A stretch of 26,013 bases of DNA, taken from the NCBI GenBank assembly GCA_041477815.1, contig JBGOUV010000043.1, positions 1 through 26,013 of the forward strand, in the 5' to 3' direction. A program made the position numbers and the translations under genes. Source of the DNA: JBGOUV01 sp041477815. Its GTDB lineage: Bacteria > Acidobacteriota > Terriglobia > Bryobacterales > JACQDG01. The first letter of the stretch is position 1, and each line of letters opens with the position of its first letter. Shown piece by piece: positions 14,613 to 22,641 of this stretch. The notes under the pieces are model-generated. The model was not told the origin of the DNA. It saw only the letters and a program-made list of their open reading frames with translations, and did no database searches.

Positions 14613-15431
14613 ATGAATCCCAATTTGCAGATCAAGTCGCCGTTGCGCGGGCCCGGCGTGTACCCGATCGTCCAGCGCGGCCAGGGTTTGAGACACTTGT
14701 CGTTCACCGTGCTGGAGATGGGCCCAGCTCTGCGGGAGCACACCCTGAACAGCGGGGACGAGGAACTGGCGGTGGACTTCTACCCCGGCTCGGTCCGGGT
14801 GGAGGTGGACGCGGCCGGCGGCAGGCTGGTGCGAGAGGCGTCGCGGCGCACCATCGGGGAGACTGGAGAGATGCTGTACGTGCCGGCCGGGGCCCGGATG
14901 AAGATTACGCTGCTCAGCGACACGGCGCGGGTCGGCATCGCCGGGGCCGCCGGGAAGCCGGGCGGCAAGCCGGTGTTCATTTCGCGGAACCAGGTGGTCA
15001 GCAAGCAGGTGGGGAAAAAGAACTGGGTCCGGACCGTCCATACCCACATCGCCGACAACGTCGAGGCCTCCCATTTGATCGTGGGGGAGACGGTGAACGA
15101 GCCGGGAAACTGGTCCTCCAGCCCCCCCCACAAACATGATCGTAACGCCCCCCCTTCCGAAGTGCCCATGGAAGAGGTATACTTCTTTCAGGTGGAGCCG
15201 CGTACGGGGTTCGGGTTTATGCGCGTCTACACCGACCCAGCGGACCCGGCGCCGTTCGATTGCGCCTACACCGTGGAAGATGGCGACACGGTGCTGATTC
15301 CGCGGGGCTATCATCCGGTGGTGGCATTCCCCGGCTACGTTCTGAACTACACGTGGGCCCTGGCCGGGGAGGGGAGAACGTACGGGGCCTGGAGCGACGA
15401 CCCCCGGCACGCCTGGATTAAGGACACCTGA
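14613..15431 (+). CDS. iolB: 5-deoxy-glucuronate isomerase (IolB)
   Basis: A 272-aa bicupin that isomerises 5-deoxy-D-glucuronate to 2-deoxy-5-keto-D-gluconate in myo-inositol catabolism. The diagnostic segment is GETVNEPGNWSSSPPHKHD (about 167-185), followed by PMEEVYFFQVEP and GFGFMRVYTD. It supplies the metal-binding His-x-His and Glu, and a later His lies in IPRGYHPV. The length matches IolB. GGAGG at 14603-14607 is 5 nt before ATG 14613. It heads a three-gene plus-strand operon; the zinc-ribbon gene starts 6 nt after its stop. No other iol genes are in the window, so the pathway would have to be completed elsewhere. A role in another deoxy-uronate route is possible. Confidence 0.9.
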   Translation: MNPNLQIKSPLRGPGVYPIVQRGQGLRHLSFTVLEMGPALREHTLNSGDEELAVDFYPGSVRVEVDAAGGRLVREASRRTIGETGEMLYVPAGARMKITLLSDTARVGIAGAAGKPGGKPVFISRNQVVSKQVGKKNWVRTVHTHIADNVEASHLIVGETVNEPGNWSSSPPHKHDRNAPPSEVPMEEVYFFQVEPRTGFGFMRVYTDPADPAPFDCAYTVEDGDTVLIPRGYHPVVAFPGYVLNYTWALAGEGRTYGAWSDDPRHAWIKDT

Positions 15432-15437
15432 GGCGGC

Positions 15438-15893
15438 ATGGACGACAGGAAATACAGGCAACGCGGTTACATGGATAACGGGGAACGCGAGAAGCGGCCG
15501 GAATCCAGGGAGAGGCCTCCGGGGGCGCCGCGCGGGGCGGACCACCTGGGTCCGCGGACGCCCAAGATGCCTCCCCGGGTGACCGTGTCCCGCTGCGCCA
15601 ACTGCGGCGGGCTGCTGCCCAAAGAAGGCTTCGACGTGAACGGGCAGTGCGGCCGCTGCAACTTCGAGCTGCATAGCTGTAAACAATGCGTCAACTTCGA
15701 TCCGGCGGCGCGGTGGGAGTGCACCCGGCCCATCCCGGTCCGCTTCCCCAAGAAGGACGCGCGTAACGACTGCACGTTTTACGAGATTCGCACCTCCAAT
15801 GAGCGCGAGACGACCTCGGGGGGCCACTCGCCCAGCTTCGTTCGCCCCGACGACCCCCGCAAGGCCTTTGAGAATCTTTTCAAGAAACCATAG
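15438..15893 (+). CDS. Eight-cysteine zinc-ribbon-like protein of unknown function
   Basis: A 151-aa soluble protein with a charged, disordered first 45 residues and a central cysteine-rich core. Cysteines are at 53, 56, 71, 74, 81, 84, 95 and 112. The first four form a CxxC-x14-CxxC zinc ribbon (CANCGG and CGRC). The second half (SCKQCVNFDPAARWECTRP and NDCTFYE) looks like a second metal site or an iron-sulfur-like knuckle. I do not recognise a named family. It sits between iolB (6 nt) and the selenocysteine peroxiredoxin-like gene (1 nt), so it is clearly co-transcribed. No signal peptide is seen. I infer a thiol- or metal-related role linked to the next gene, but a nucleic-acid-binding role is equally compatible. 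An internal ATG at 15471 is an alternative start. Confidence 0.75.
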   Translation: MDDRKYRQRGYMDNGEREKRPESRERPPGAPRGADHLGPRTPKMPPRVTVSRCANCGGLLPKEGFDVNGQCGRCNFELHSCKQCVNFDPAARWECTRPIPVRFPKKDARNDCTFYEIRTSNERETTSGGHSPSFVRPDDPRKAFENLFKKP

Positions 15894-15894
15894 C

Positions 15895-16452
15895 ATGCGA
15901 GCCAGCGCCCTGCTGTTCCTGTGGACCGTTCTGCTGCCTGCGCAGGGGCCGGCGAATTTGAATCGGGTACAGGTGGGGCAGCCGGCTCCCGACTTCACCC
16001 TGGAGAGCAGAAAGGGCGCGCCGGTGAAGCTCTCCCAGTTTCAGGGGCGGAAGAGGGTGGTGCTGGTTTTTTATCGCGGCCAGTGGTGACCGTACTGCGT
16101 CACGCAGCTCGGGAAGCTGCAGAGCCTGCTAACGCCACAGGAAAAGGCCACGACCGAGGTCCTGGCGGTGAGTCCGGAGAAGCGGCCGGACCTGGAGAAG
16201 ATGGCGGCCAAGATCGCCGAGAAGGAACCGGGCGACCTGGGGATCACCCTGCTGGCCGATCCGGATCACGCGGTCATCGATCGGTACGGGTTGTTGAACG
16301 AGGAGGCGGCACAGAAGGGCCGGTTTCTGCCTCATCCGACGACCTACGTGATCGACCGGCAAGGGGTGGTGCGGTGGAAGTTCACCGAGGTGAACTACAA
16401 GATCCGGCCGACCAACGAGATGGTGCTGGAGGCGCTGCGGGATGTGCGATAG
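15895..16452 (+). CDS. Selenocysteine-containing peroxiredoxin-like (AhpC/TSA) protein, UGA read as Sec65
   Basis: A 185-aa thioredoxin-fold peroxidase, counting UGA 16087-16089 as Sec. A signal peptide (MRASALLFLWTVLLPAQG) suggests export. VGQPAPDFTLE and VVLVFYRGQW precede the UGA. The frame continues with PYCVTQLGKLQ, EVLAVSPEKRPDLEKM, GITLLADPDHAVIDRYGL, HPTTYVIDRQGVVRWKFTEVNY and LEAL, all normal for the peroxiredoxin-like family. In that family the motif reads FYRGxWCPYC, so UGA replaces exactly the peroxidatic Cys and leaves U-x-x-C (Cys68 resolving). A SECIS-like hairpin follows. The gene starts 1 nt after the zinc-ribbon stop. Routine gene callers would give two fragments. A sequencing error or nonsense mutation (TGC to TGA) is the alternative, made less likely by the hairpin and the intact downstream frame. 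Confidence 0.85.
16087..16120 (+). promoter_or_regulatory. Bacterial SECIS element (UGA codon plus downstream hairpin)
   Basis: UGA at 16087-16089 is followed after 14 nt by a perfect 6-bp stem, gcagct (16104-16109) with agctgc (16115-16120), closing a 5-nt loop cggga. The loop has G in its second position and a GG pair, which fits the known requirement for SelB-bound bacterial SECIS loops 16-37 nt from the UGA. A competing 5-bp pairing ctgcg/cgcag (16095-16107) exists upstream. Confidence 0.7.
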
Positions 16453-16516
16453 GAAGTTGGCGGGGGCGCAGGGATGTCGGACGACGATGACCTGCACGCG
16501 CGTGCTGAACCGGCGT

Positions 16517-16544
16517 CTTAGGCCGACCAGCCGGACGGCCTAAG
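16517..16544. repeat. Perfect 9-bp inverted repeat downstream of the selenoprotein gene
   Basis: cttaggccg (16517-16525), a 10-nt loop, and cggcctaag (16536-16544). It lies 64 nt after the stop codon and has no T-tract on the plus strand. It may be a transcript-end stabiliser or terminator variant. Confidence 0.5.
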
Positions 16545-16665
16545 TCCGGGAGTCAACTTGGGGAATAGTGCGCAATTCTATGGAGTTAAGATACTTACGC
16601 GGTCTAGGTACCGACAGCGTTTGCGTGTTAGACCGGTCGGCCGAATTACATAGTTCAACTCTTGT

Positions 16666-16702
16666 TTATCCCGCCGCGACAACGCGCGCTCCGGCGGGAT
16701 AA
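16666..16702. repeat. Perfect 11-bp inverted repeat
   Basis: ttatcccgccg (16666-16676), a 15-nt loop, and cggcgggataa (16692-16702). It is in mid-intergenic position between the selenoprotein operon and the propeller-phosphoesterase gene. It could be a hairpin or a protein-binding site. No T-tract follows. Confidence 0.5.
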
Positions 16703-16956
16703 CGCGCCATCGCCGCCGGTGAGCAAGCCGACAACTCGTTTGATCTCCATAACTTCTCTACGATCCCTCCAACCAGCCTCCGGTGCTATACCGCCCCACG
16801 GGCCGGGATCATGCGCTTTCCTCCTTGCCAACGTCATAAGACAGCGCGGAAGACCTTCGGCAAAGGCCTCGCCGCTCTACCCCTGTTTGCACCGGTTGAT
16901 ATCGCGGGCGTGTCCTTGTCGGAGACCGTTATCCAGAGCGGCGCTCCAAGTCGGAT

Positions 16957-16985
16957 TTGAAATAACGCGCGCCTTCCACTAATCT
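16957..16985 (+). promoter_or_regulatory. Candidate promoter for the propeller-phosphoesterase gene, leaderless geometry
   Basis: TTGAAA (16957-16962, 5 of 6 to the -35 consensus) is 17 nt before TAATCT (16980-16985, 3 of 6). The start codon begins 6 nt after the -10, so transcription would begin at or next to ATG 16992. No Shine-Dalgarno precedes that ATG. Confidence 0.35.
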
Positions 16986-16991
16986 GGGTTC

Positions 16992-19562
16992 ATGAAGCCT
17001 CGCAAGTACTGGTTCCCGGCGCTCGGCGCGGCCCTGGTGGCCGTCGCAGCCCAGCAGGCCGGGCTGTTTCCAATTCTGAAGAGCGCCGTCGCCATCGGCC
17101 GCCAACCCGCCGGTTTCTACCTCCTCCCCACCAATCAACTGCTGCGTCCCTGGGGCGAGCAGTCCCTGATCCCGGGCCGGCCGGTGGACCTCACTTTCGA
17201 CTCCGCCAAACGGATCATAGCGGTGTTGAACTGGCGGGGCATCCTGCTGCTGCAGGGCTCGGCCGGGGTGCCGTACGCCGAGATCCCGTCGCGGTCAACC
17301 TCCTACACCGGCCTGGCGTTCCGGCCGGGGGACCGCGAGATCTGGGCCAGCGAGACGACGCGCACCGGACCGGACGACCTCCTGGTGGCGGAGTTAGACG
17401 AGCTGGGCCGGCCGGGCAAGACCGACCGGATCGCGCTCGAAGGGCATCCGGTGCCGGCCGGGATCGCCTTCTCGACCGAGGGCGCCAAGGCCTACGTCGC
17501 TTTCAGCCGCAATAATTCGGTGGCCGTGTTCGACGCCCGGTCGCGGCGCCTCGAGCGCGAGATCCCGGTGGGGATGGCGCCGTTCGGCGTCGTGGCGACA
17601 ACGCAAGGCCGCATCTGGGTATCGAACCTGGGCGGCCGGCGGCCGGCGGCGGGCGATACGGTAGGGCCTTCAAGCGGGTCGCAAGTGGTGAGCGATCCGG
17701 CCACCGGCGCCGCGGCCACGGGAACTTTGAGCGTCATCGACGCAGCCAACGGCTCGGTGCGCGAGGTGGCCGTGGGACTGCACCCGTCGGGCTTGGCGCT
17801 CAGCCCGGATCAGAAGCTCCTGGCGGTGGCCAATGGGCACTCCGACTCCATCACCATCGTCGACACCGCCAGCCTGGCCACCAGCCCGGTGAAGATTCCC
17901 ACCTTCCCCGACAGCGCTTTGGGCAGCCAGCCGATCGGCGTGGCCTTCGCGCCCGATGGCAAGACCGTCTACGTCGCCTGCGGCGGCAATAACGCCATCG
18001 CCGTGGTGACGCTGGCCGGGCGGCAGGGGAAGGTGGCCGGGGCGGTTCCCACCGGGTGGTTCCCCTCGGCCATCGCGGTGGACGGCGAGGGCGCGCTGCG
18101 CATTGTCAATATCAAGGGGGTGGGGAACACGGCCGACAAGAAGGGGACGTTCAACTCCCGCCAGTACGAGGGGTCGCTGGTGAAGATCCCGCCGCCCGCG
18201 GCGCCGCAGCTTGCCGCCGGCTCCCGCGAGGTCCGGGCGGCCAACATGCCGCAGTTCGAGCCCGCCGGCGGGGTGGCCAATCTGGCTTCGCTCGGCATTC
18301 AGCACGTCTTCTTCATCATCAAGGAGAACCGCACTTACGACCAGGTGTTCGGCGACATTGCCAAGGGCAACGGCGATCCCAAGCTGGTCTTTTACGGGCG
18401 CGACGTCACGCCCAACCACCACGCCCTGGCCGAGCGCTACGTCCTGCTCGACAACTTCCACACCGGCGGCGCCATCAGCTTCGACGGACACCACTGGCTG
18501 ATGCAGGCCTTCGTCAGCGACTACGTGGAGCGGGCCTTCGGCTCCTCGCCGCGCGGCTACGCCTGGAACATGAGCGATGCCCTCACCATCGCTTCCACCG
18601 GATTCTTCTGGCAGAGCGCCTCCAAGCCGCTCGACGTCCGCATCCTGGGCGAGTTTTGTATTGCCGGGCGTTTCGATCCCCGGACCGGCAACGCCGTCGA
18701 CATGAACGAACGCGACCTACGCTCCTGGAGCGAGTACTGGCGCCTTTACAAAGAAGGCAAATGGCAGGAGGCGGTAGGTTGCAAGCCGGGGGTGCCGGCT
18801 CTGGCATCGCTGATGAGTCCCCGCTACCCCTACAGCTCCACCAGCATCCCCGACCAGATCCGGGCCGAGGAATTCCTGCGCGAACTGGCCGAGCGGGAGA
18901 AGTCCGGCCGCCTGCCCAACGTGGTTATCATGACCCTCAACAATGACCACACCAACGGCACCCGCCCCGGCTCGCCGACGCCGAAAGCAATGGTCGCCGA
19001 CAACGACTTGGCCCTGGGACGCATTGTGGAGGCACTTTCCAAGAGCCGCTTCTGGTCGCAGAGCCTGGTTCTGGTGGTGGAGGACGACGCCCAGGACGGC
19101 GTGGACCACGTGGACGGTCACCGCACCGTCGCCCTGGCCATCGGCCCGCACATCCGGCGTGGCGCGGTCGACTCGAACCACTACAACCACACCAGCATGG
19201 TCCGGACCATTCAGGACATCTTCCGCATCCCGCCACGCACGCGGTTCCTGGCGAGCGCCCGGGCCATGACCAGCGTCTTCACCGCCGAGGCCGATACTAC
19301 CCCTTACCAGTGCCTGACCCCGAAGCAGCCGCTCGACCAGATGAACCCGGCGCTGTCGGGCCTCAACGGCCGGCAGCTCTGGGCGGCCCGGCAGTCGCTG
19401 GCCATGAACTGGTCCGAGCCCGACGATATCCCCGAGGACGTGCTGAACCGGGTCCTGTGGTGGGATGCTAAGGGGTATCAGACGCCGTACCCGAGTAATC
19501 TGCAACGAGCCGCGGCCGTGAGAGAGCGGTTGGTTCGGACACGCGAAGAAACCGCTCCCTAA
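16992..19562 (+). CDS. YVTN beta-propeller / phosphoesterase (PF04185-type) fusion protein
   Basis: An 856-aa exported protein. An N-terminal hydrophobic segment (about 6-20) suggests a signal peptide or anchor. Residues of about 60-400 are propeller blades of the YVTN/lactonase type, with repeats such as FAPDGKTVYVACGGNNAIAVV and LSPDQKLLAVANGHSDSITIV. From about 435 on is an alkaline-phosphatase-fold phosphoesterase of the acid phosphatase/phospholipase C group. It begins IQHVFFIIKENRTYDQVFGD, with later metal-site-like segments DNFHTGGAISFDGHHW, TLNNDHTNGTRPG, VEDDAQDGVDHVDGHR and NHYNHTSM. The substrate is not known; a phosphomonoester or phospholipid is likely. Start ATG 16992 lacks a ribosome-binding site. 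It converges on the oxidoreductase gene with a 22-nt gap. Confidence 0.85.
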   Translation: MKPRKYWFPALGAALVAVAAQQAGLFPILKSAVAIGRQPAGFYLLPTNQLLRPWGEQSLIPGRPVDLTFDSAKRIIAVLNWRGILLLQGSAGVPYAEIPSRSTSYTGLAFRPGDREIWASETTRTGPDDLLVAELDELGRPGKTDRIALEGHPVPAGIAFSTEGAKAYVAFSRNNSVAVFDARSRRLEREIPVGMAPFGVVATTQGRIWVSNLGGRRPAAGDTVGPSSGSQVVSDPATGAAATGTLSVIDAANGSVREVAVGLHPSGLALSPDQKLLAVANGHSDSITIVDTASLATSPVKIPTFPDSALGSQPIGVAFAPDGKTVYVACGGNNAIAVVTLAGRQGKVAGAVPTGWFPSAIAVDGEGALRIVNIKGVGNTADKKGTFNSRQYEGSLVKIPPPAAPQLAAGSREVRAANMPQFEPAGGVANLASLGIQHVFFIIKENRTYDQVFGDIAKGNGDPKLVFYGRDVTPNHHALAERYVLLDNFHTGGAISFDGHHWLMQAFVSDYVERAFGSSPRGYAWNMSDALTIASTGFFWQSASKPLDVRILGEFCIAGRFDPRTGNAVDMNERDLRSWSEYWRLYKEGKWQEAVGCKPGVPALASLMSPRYPYSSTSIPDQIRAEEFLRELAEREKSGRLPNVVIMTLNNDHTNGTRPGSPTPKAMVADNDLALGRIVEALSKSRFWSQSLVLVVEDDAQDGVDHVDGHRTVALAIGPHIRRGAVDSNHYNHTSMVRTIQDIFRIPPRTRFLASARAMTSVFTAEADTTPYQCLTPKQPLDQMNPALSGLNGRQLWAARQSLAMNWSEPDDIPEDVLNRVLWWDAKGYQTPYPSNLQRAAAVRERLVRTREETAP

Positions 19563-19563
19563 C

Positions 19564-19583
19564 GACCGCGGCTCATTGCGGTC
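19564..19583. terminator. Hairpin between convergent genes, possible bidirectional terminator
   Basis: gaccgc (19564-19569), an 8-nt loop, and gcggtc (19578-19583) fill nearly the whole gap between two convergent stops. There is no T-tract, so this is a position-based guess supported by a perfect 6-bp stem. Confidence 0.35.
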
Positions 19584-19584
19584 C

Positions 19585-20703
19585 CTACAGGTCGATGTCC
19601 ACGCCGAGATCTTTCCAAGTCATCATCCGCTTCTGATAGATGGCCTCCCGCCCCAGGATGGCGGTGAGAGCGGCCACGGCGGCGATACGGACGTTGGCAA
19701 TCGGCTTGGTTCCGGTCCGGATGCACTCATAAAACGCCGCCAGTTGCGGCTCGCCGCCTCCGCGTCCGGTGGAGGCGCTGAGCACTTCCGGCTGCGCGCC
19801 TCTCCCCAAGGGGTAGAACTTGGAGTTCGAGACGTCGACAGCGCCCTTGGTTCCGTACACGTAGAAGTACTGGCCGCCGCCCGGCAGCCCGTTGGGGTGG
19901 AAGAATACCTGGGTGAAGCTCATGTGGACGCCATTCGCATATTCATACGACAAGGTGTAGCCGTCCATGGAGGTGCGGCCGGGAGGCTCGTTCACCCACA
20001 GGCTGACGCCGCCGAAGCCGGAGGCCTTGTCCGGCCGGGCATTGACGATCCAGTTGCAGACGTCCAGGTTGTGGACGGCCATCTCGACAATGACGTCGCC
20101 CGACCGCTTGACGTCGAAGAACCAGTCGGCCGAGGGGCCGTCGTGGGCCAGGTCGTTGCCGGCGTGGCGCTGGGCCTTCACCATCATGATCTTGCCCAGC
20201 ACCCCGCCGTGGATCTTGGCGATGGTCTCCTGCAACTGCGTGCCGTAGCGCATCTGCTGGCCCACCTGCAAGACCGTCTTGCTTGACGCCGCGACCTGGA
20301 GCAGCCGGGCGATCGACTCGGGCGTGATGCCGAGCGGCTTCTCGCAGTAGACGTGCTTGCCCGCCTGCAGCGCGGCGATGGTCATCTCCACGTGCAGGTC
20401 GCAGGGGCTGGCGATGAAGACGACTTTGATATCCTTCCGCTCGAGGAGCTTGCGGTAGTCCGTGTAGCCGGTAGGGTTGTCGCGGCTGGCTACCGAGAGC
20501 GCTGCGTCCAGCCGGTCGGGCTTGAGGTCGCAGGCGGCGAGCAGCTTGACGCCGTCGAGCTTGACCAGGTTGCGCCAGAGGTGTCCGCCCCGGTTGCCGG
20601 TGCCGATAATACCGGTACCGATGGCATCAGCGGGCGCGGCGAGGGAGACGGCGCCGGCCGCAGCCAGCGACGCAGAGGTTTGGAGGAACTGTCTTCGATC
20701 CAT
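19585..20703 (-). CDS. Tat-exported Gfo/Idh/MocA family oxidoreductase
   Basis: A 372-aa NAD(P)-dependent oxidoreductase that acts on sugars or sugar derivatives. The N-terminus MDRRQFLQTSASLAAAGAVS is a twin-arginine signal. The Rossmann motif is GIIGTGNRGGHLWRN. The family motif EKPLGIT follows AGKHVYC, with Lys and Pro in the EKP triplet that contacts the cofactor. The C-terminal domain carries the catalytic-type segment GGDVIVEMAVHNLDVCNW (seen as SGDVIVEMAVHNLDVCNW), with the His conserved. The start at 20703 gives the Tat motif; an ATG at 20712 would add three residues. A TACGAT box is 7 nt upstream of 20703. Exported members of this family are abundant in Acidobacteriota. It is a likely client of the Tat genes at 24495-25982. 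The substrate is unknown. Confidence 0.88.
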   Translation of the reverse strand: MDRRQFLQTSASLAAAGAVSLAAPADAIGTGIIGTGNRGGHLWRNLVKLDGVKLLAACDLKPDRLDAALSVASRDNPTGYTDYRKLLERKDIKVVFIASPCDLHVEMTIAALQAGKHVYCEKPLGITPESIARLLQVAASSKTVLQVGQQMRYGTQLQETIAKIHGGVLGKIMMVKAQRHAGNDLAHDGPSADWFFDVKRSGDVIVEMAVHNLDVCNWIVNARPDKASGFGGVSLWVNEPPGRTSMDGYTLSYEYANGVHMSFTQVFFHPNGLPGGGQYFYVYGTKGAVDVSNSKFYPLGRGAQPEVLSASTGRGGGEPQLAAFYECIRTGTKPIANVRIAAVAALTAILGREAIYQKRMMTWKDLGVDIDL

Positions 20704-20726
20704 GGCCACCATCGTAGTCGAAATTC

Positions 20727-20745
20727 TTGTGTTACAATTGTGTTA
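20727..20745 (+). promoter_or_regulatory. Extended -10 promoter and tandem operator of the toxin-antitoxin operon
   Basis: TTGTGTTA occurs twice, at 20727-20734 and 20738-20745, exactly 11 nt (one helical turn) apart. An extended -10, TG-T-TACAAT (20730-20738), lies across them. The second repeat ends on the first base of the antitoxin ATG (20745). No -35 is evident. Ribbon-helix-helix antitoxins typically bind tandem sites over their own promoter, so autoregulation is likely. The transcript would begin at or near the ATG. Confidence 0.5.
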
Positions 20746-20990
20746 TGAGATCCACCACCTCCAGCTATCGCATCCAGGAGGACTTGCGGGTTCGTCTGGA
20801 GCAGACCGCGAGACAGTTGAAGAAGGGCAAAAACTGGGTCATTAACCGGGCCATTGAAGAATACCTCCATAGGGTCCACCGCGAGTCCCTGGCCGCAGAG
20901 GCACGGAGGCAATCTCGGTTGGCTAGCGGAGTTGTCACCAAAGATGAGGAATTCTGGCACAGGCAGGCCGACACCGGCGGCTGGCGATGA
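20745..20990 (+). CDS. CopG/ribbon-helix-helix antitoxin
   Basis: An 81-aa antitoxin. The ribbon-helix-helix DNA-binding domain spans about 4-45 (TSSYRIQEDLRVRLEQTA, then a basic turn and NWVINRAIEEYLHR). The C-terminal tail (SRLASGVVTKDEEFWHRQAD) is the acidic, Trp-containing toxin-neutralising segment typical of partners of MazF-like toxins. ATG 20745 is preferred over an upstream in-frame start at 20727, which would cover the operator repeats and add MCYNCV. The stop overlaps the toxin start by 4 nt (ATGA), the usual coupling that keeps antitoxin in excess. Promoter and operator lie immediately upstream and overlap the divergent oxidoreductase promoter. Confidence 0.88.
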   Translation: MRSTTSSYRIQEDLRVRLEQTARQLKKGKNWVINRAIEEYLHRVHRESLAAEARRQSRLASGVVTKDEEFWHRQADTGGWR

Positions 20991-21319
20991 ACCGGGGCGA
21001 TGTGGTGGTGAGCGCCGCTCCAGGAGACTACGGCAAACCCAGACCTTCTGTTGTCGTCCAGTCGGACCTGTTCAATCCCACCCACGCCAGCGTCGTGATC
21101 TGCCCCATCACCTCCCATCTGGTGGAGGCGCCCCTTTTCCGCCCAACGATTCACGCGGCTCCGGAGAATGGCCTGAAGCTGGAGTCCCAGATCATGGTCG
21201 ACAAGGTGATGGCGTTGAAGCGAGAGCGTATAGGGAAAAGAATCGGCCGGCTCAGCCCGGCCGAGACGGCTCAAGTGGAACGCGCGCTGCGACTGTGGCT
21301 CGACCTGGACCGCGCGTAG
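20987..21319 (+). CDS. MazF/PemK family endoribonuclease toxin
   Basis: A 110-aa type II toxin predicted to cleave mRNA at short sequences. The family hallmarks are an N-terminal GDVVVSAAPGDYGKPRPSVVVQ with the KPRP loop carrying the catalytic Arg, a central strand VVICPITSHLV, and the segment GLKLESQIMVDKVMALKRERI, where the serine-containing strand faces the active site. Length is standard. It is coupled to the antitoxin by a 4-nt overlap and ends directly against the stop of the convergent NtrC-type gene (no intergenic base). The recognition site cannot be read from sequence. Confidence 0.9.
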   Translation: MNRGDVVVSAAPGDYGKPRPSVVVQSDLFNPTHASVVICPITSHLVEAPLFRPTIHAAPENGLKLESQIMVDKVMALKRERIGKRIGRLSPAETAQVERALRLWLDLDRA

Positions 21320-22639
<1,320 letters not shown>

Positions 22640-22641
22640 GG

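Larger units (their letters stand above)
16453..16991. other. 539-nt intergenic region, no recognised gene
   Basis: No protein family is visible in any frame; the longest frame (16662-16982) reads like non-coding. The base composition is lower in GC than flanking genes. Two strong inverted repeats (16517-16544 and 16666-16702) and an 8-bp palindrome gaccggtc (about 16631-16638) occur. The downstream end holds a candidate promoter for the next gene. I looked for a tRNA-Sec in view of the neighbouring selenoprotein and saw no cloverleaf. Confidence 0.5.

Noticed and set aside
15895..16452. Peroxiredoxin-like gene as a pseudogene with a nonsense codon
   Set aside because: The UGA sits exactly on the catalytic Cys, a SECIS-like hairpin follows, and the rest of the frame shows no decay. 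Sec decoding explains all three.
16517..16544. Part of a selC (tRNA-Sec) gene
   Set aside because: The inverted repeat is isolated. I found no T-arm sequence, anticodon arm with TCA, or acceptor pairing around it.
16662..16982. Plus-strand open frame of 106 codons
   Set aside because: No domain, no ribosome-binding site, atypical composition; it covers an inverted repeat and the promoter of the next gene.
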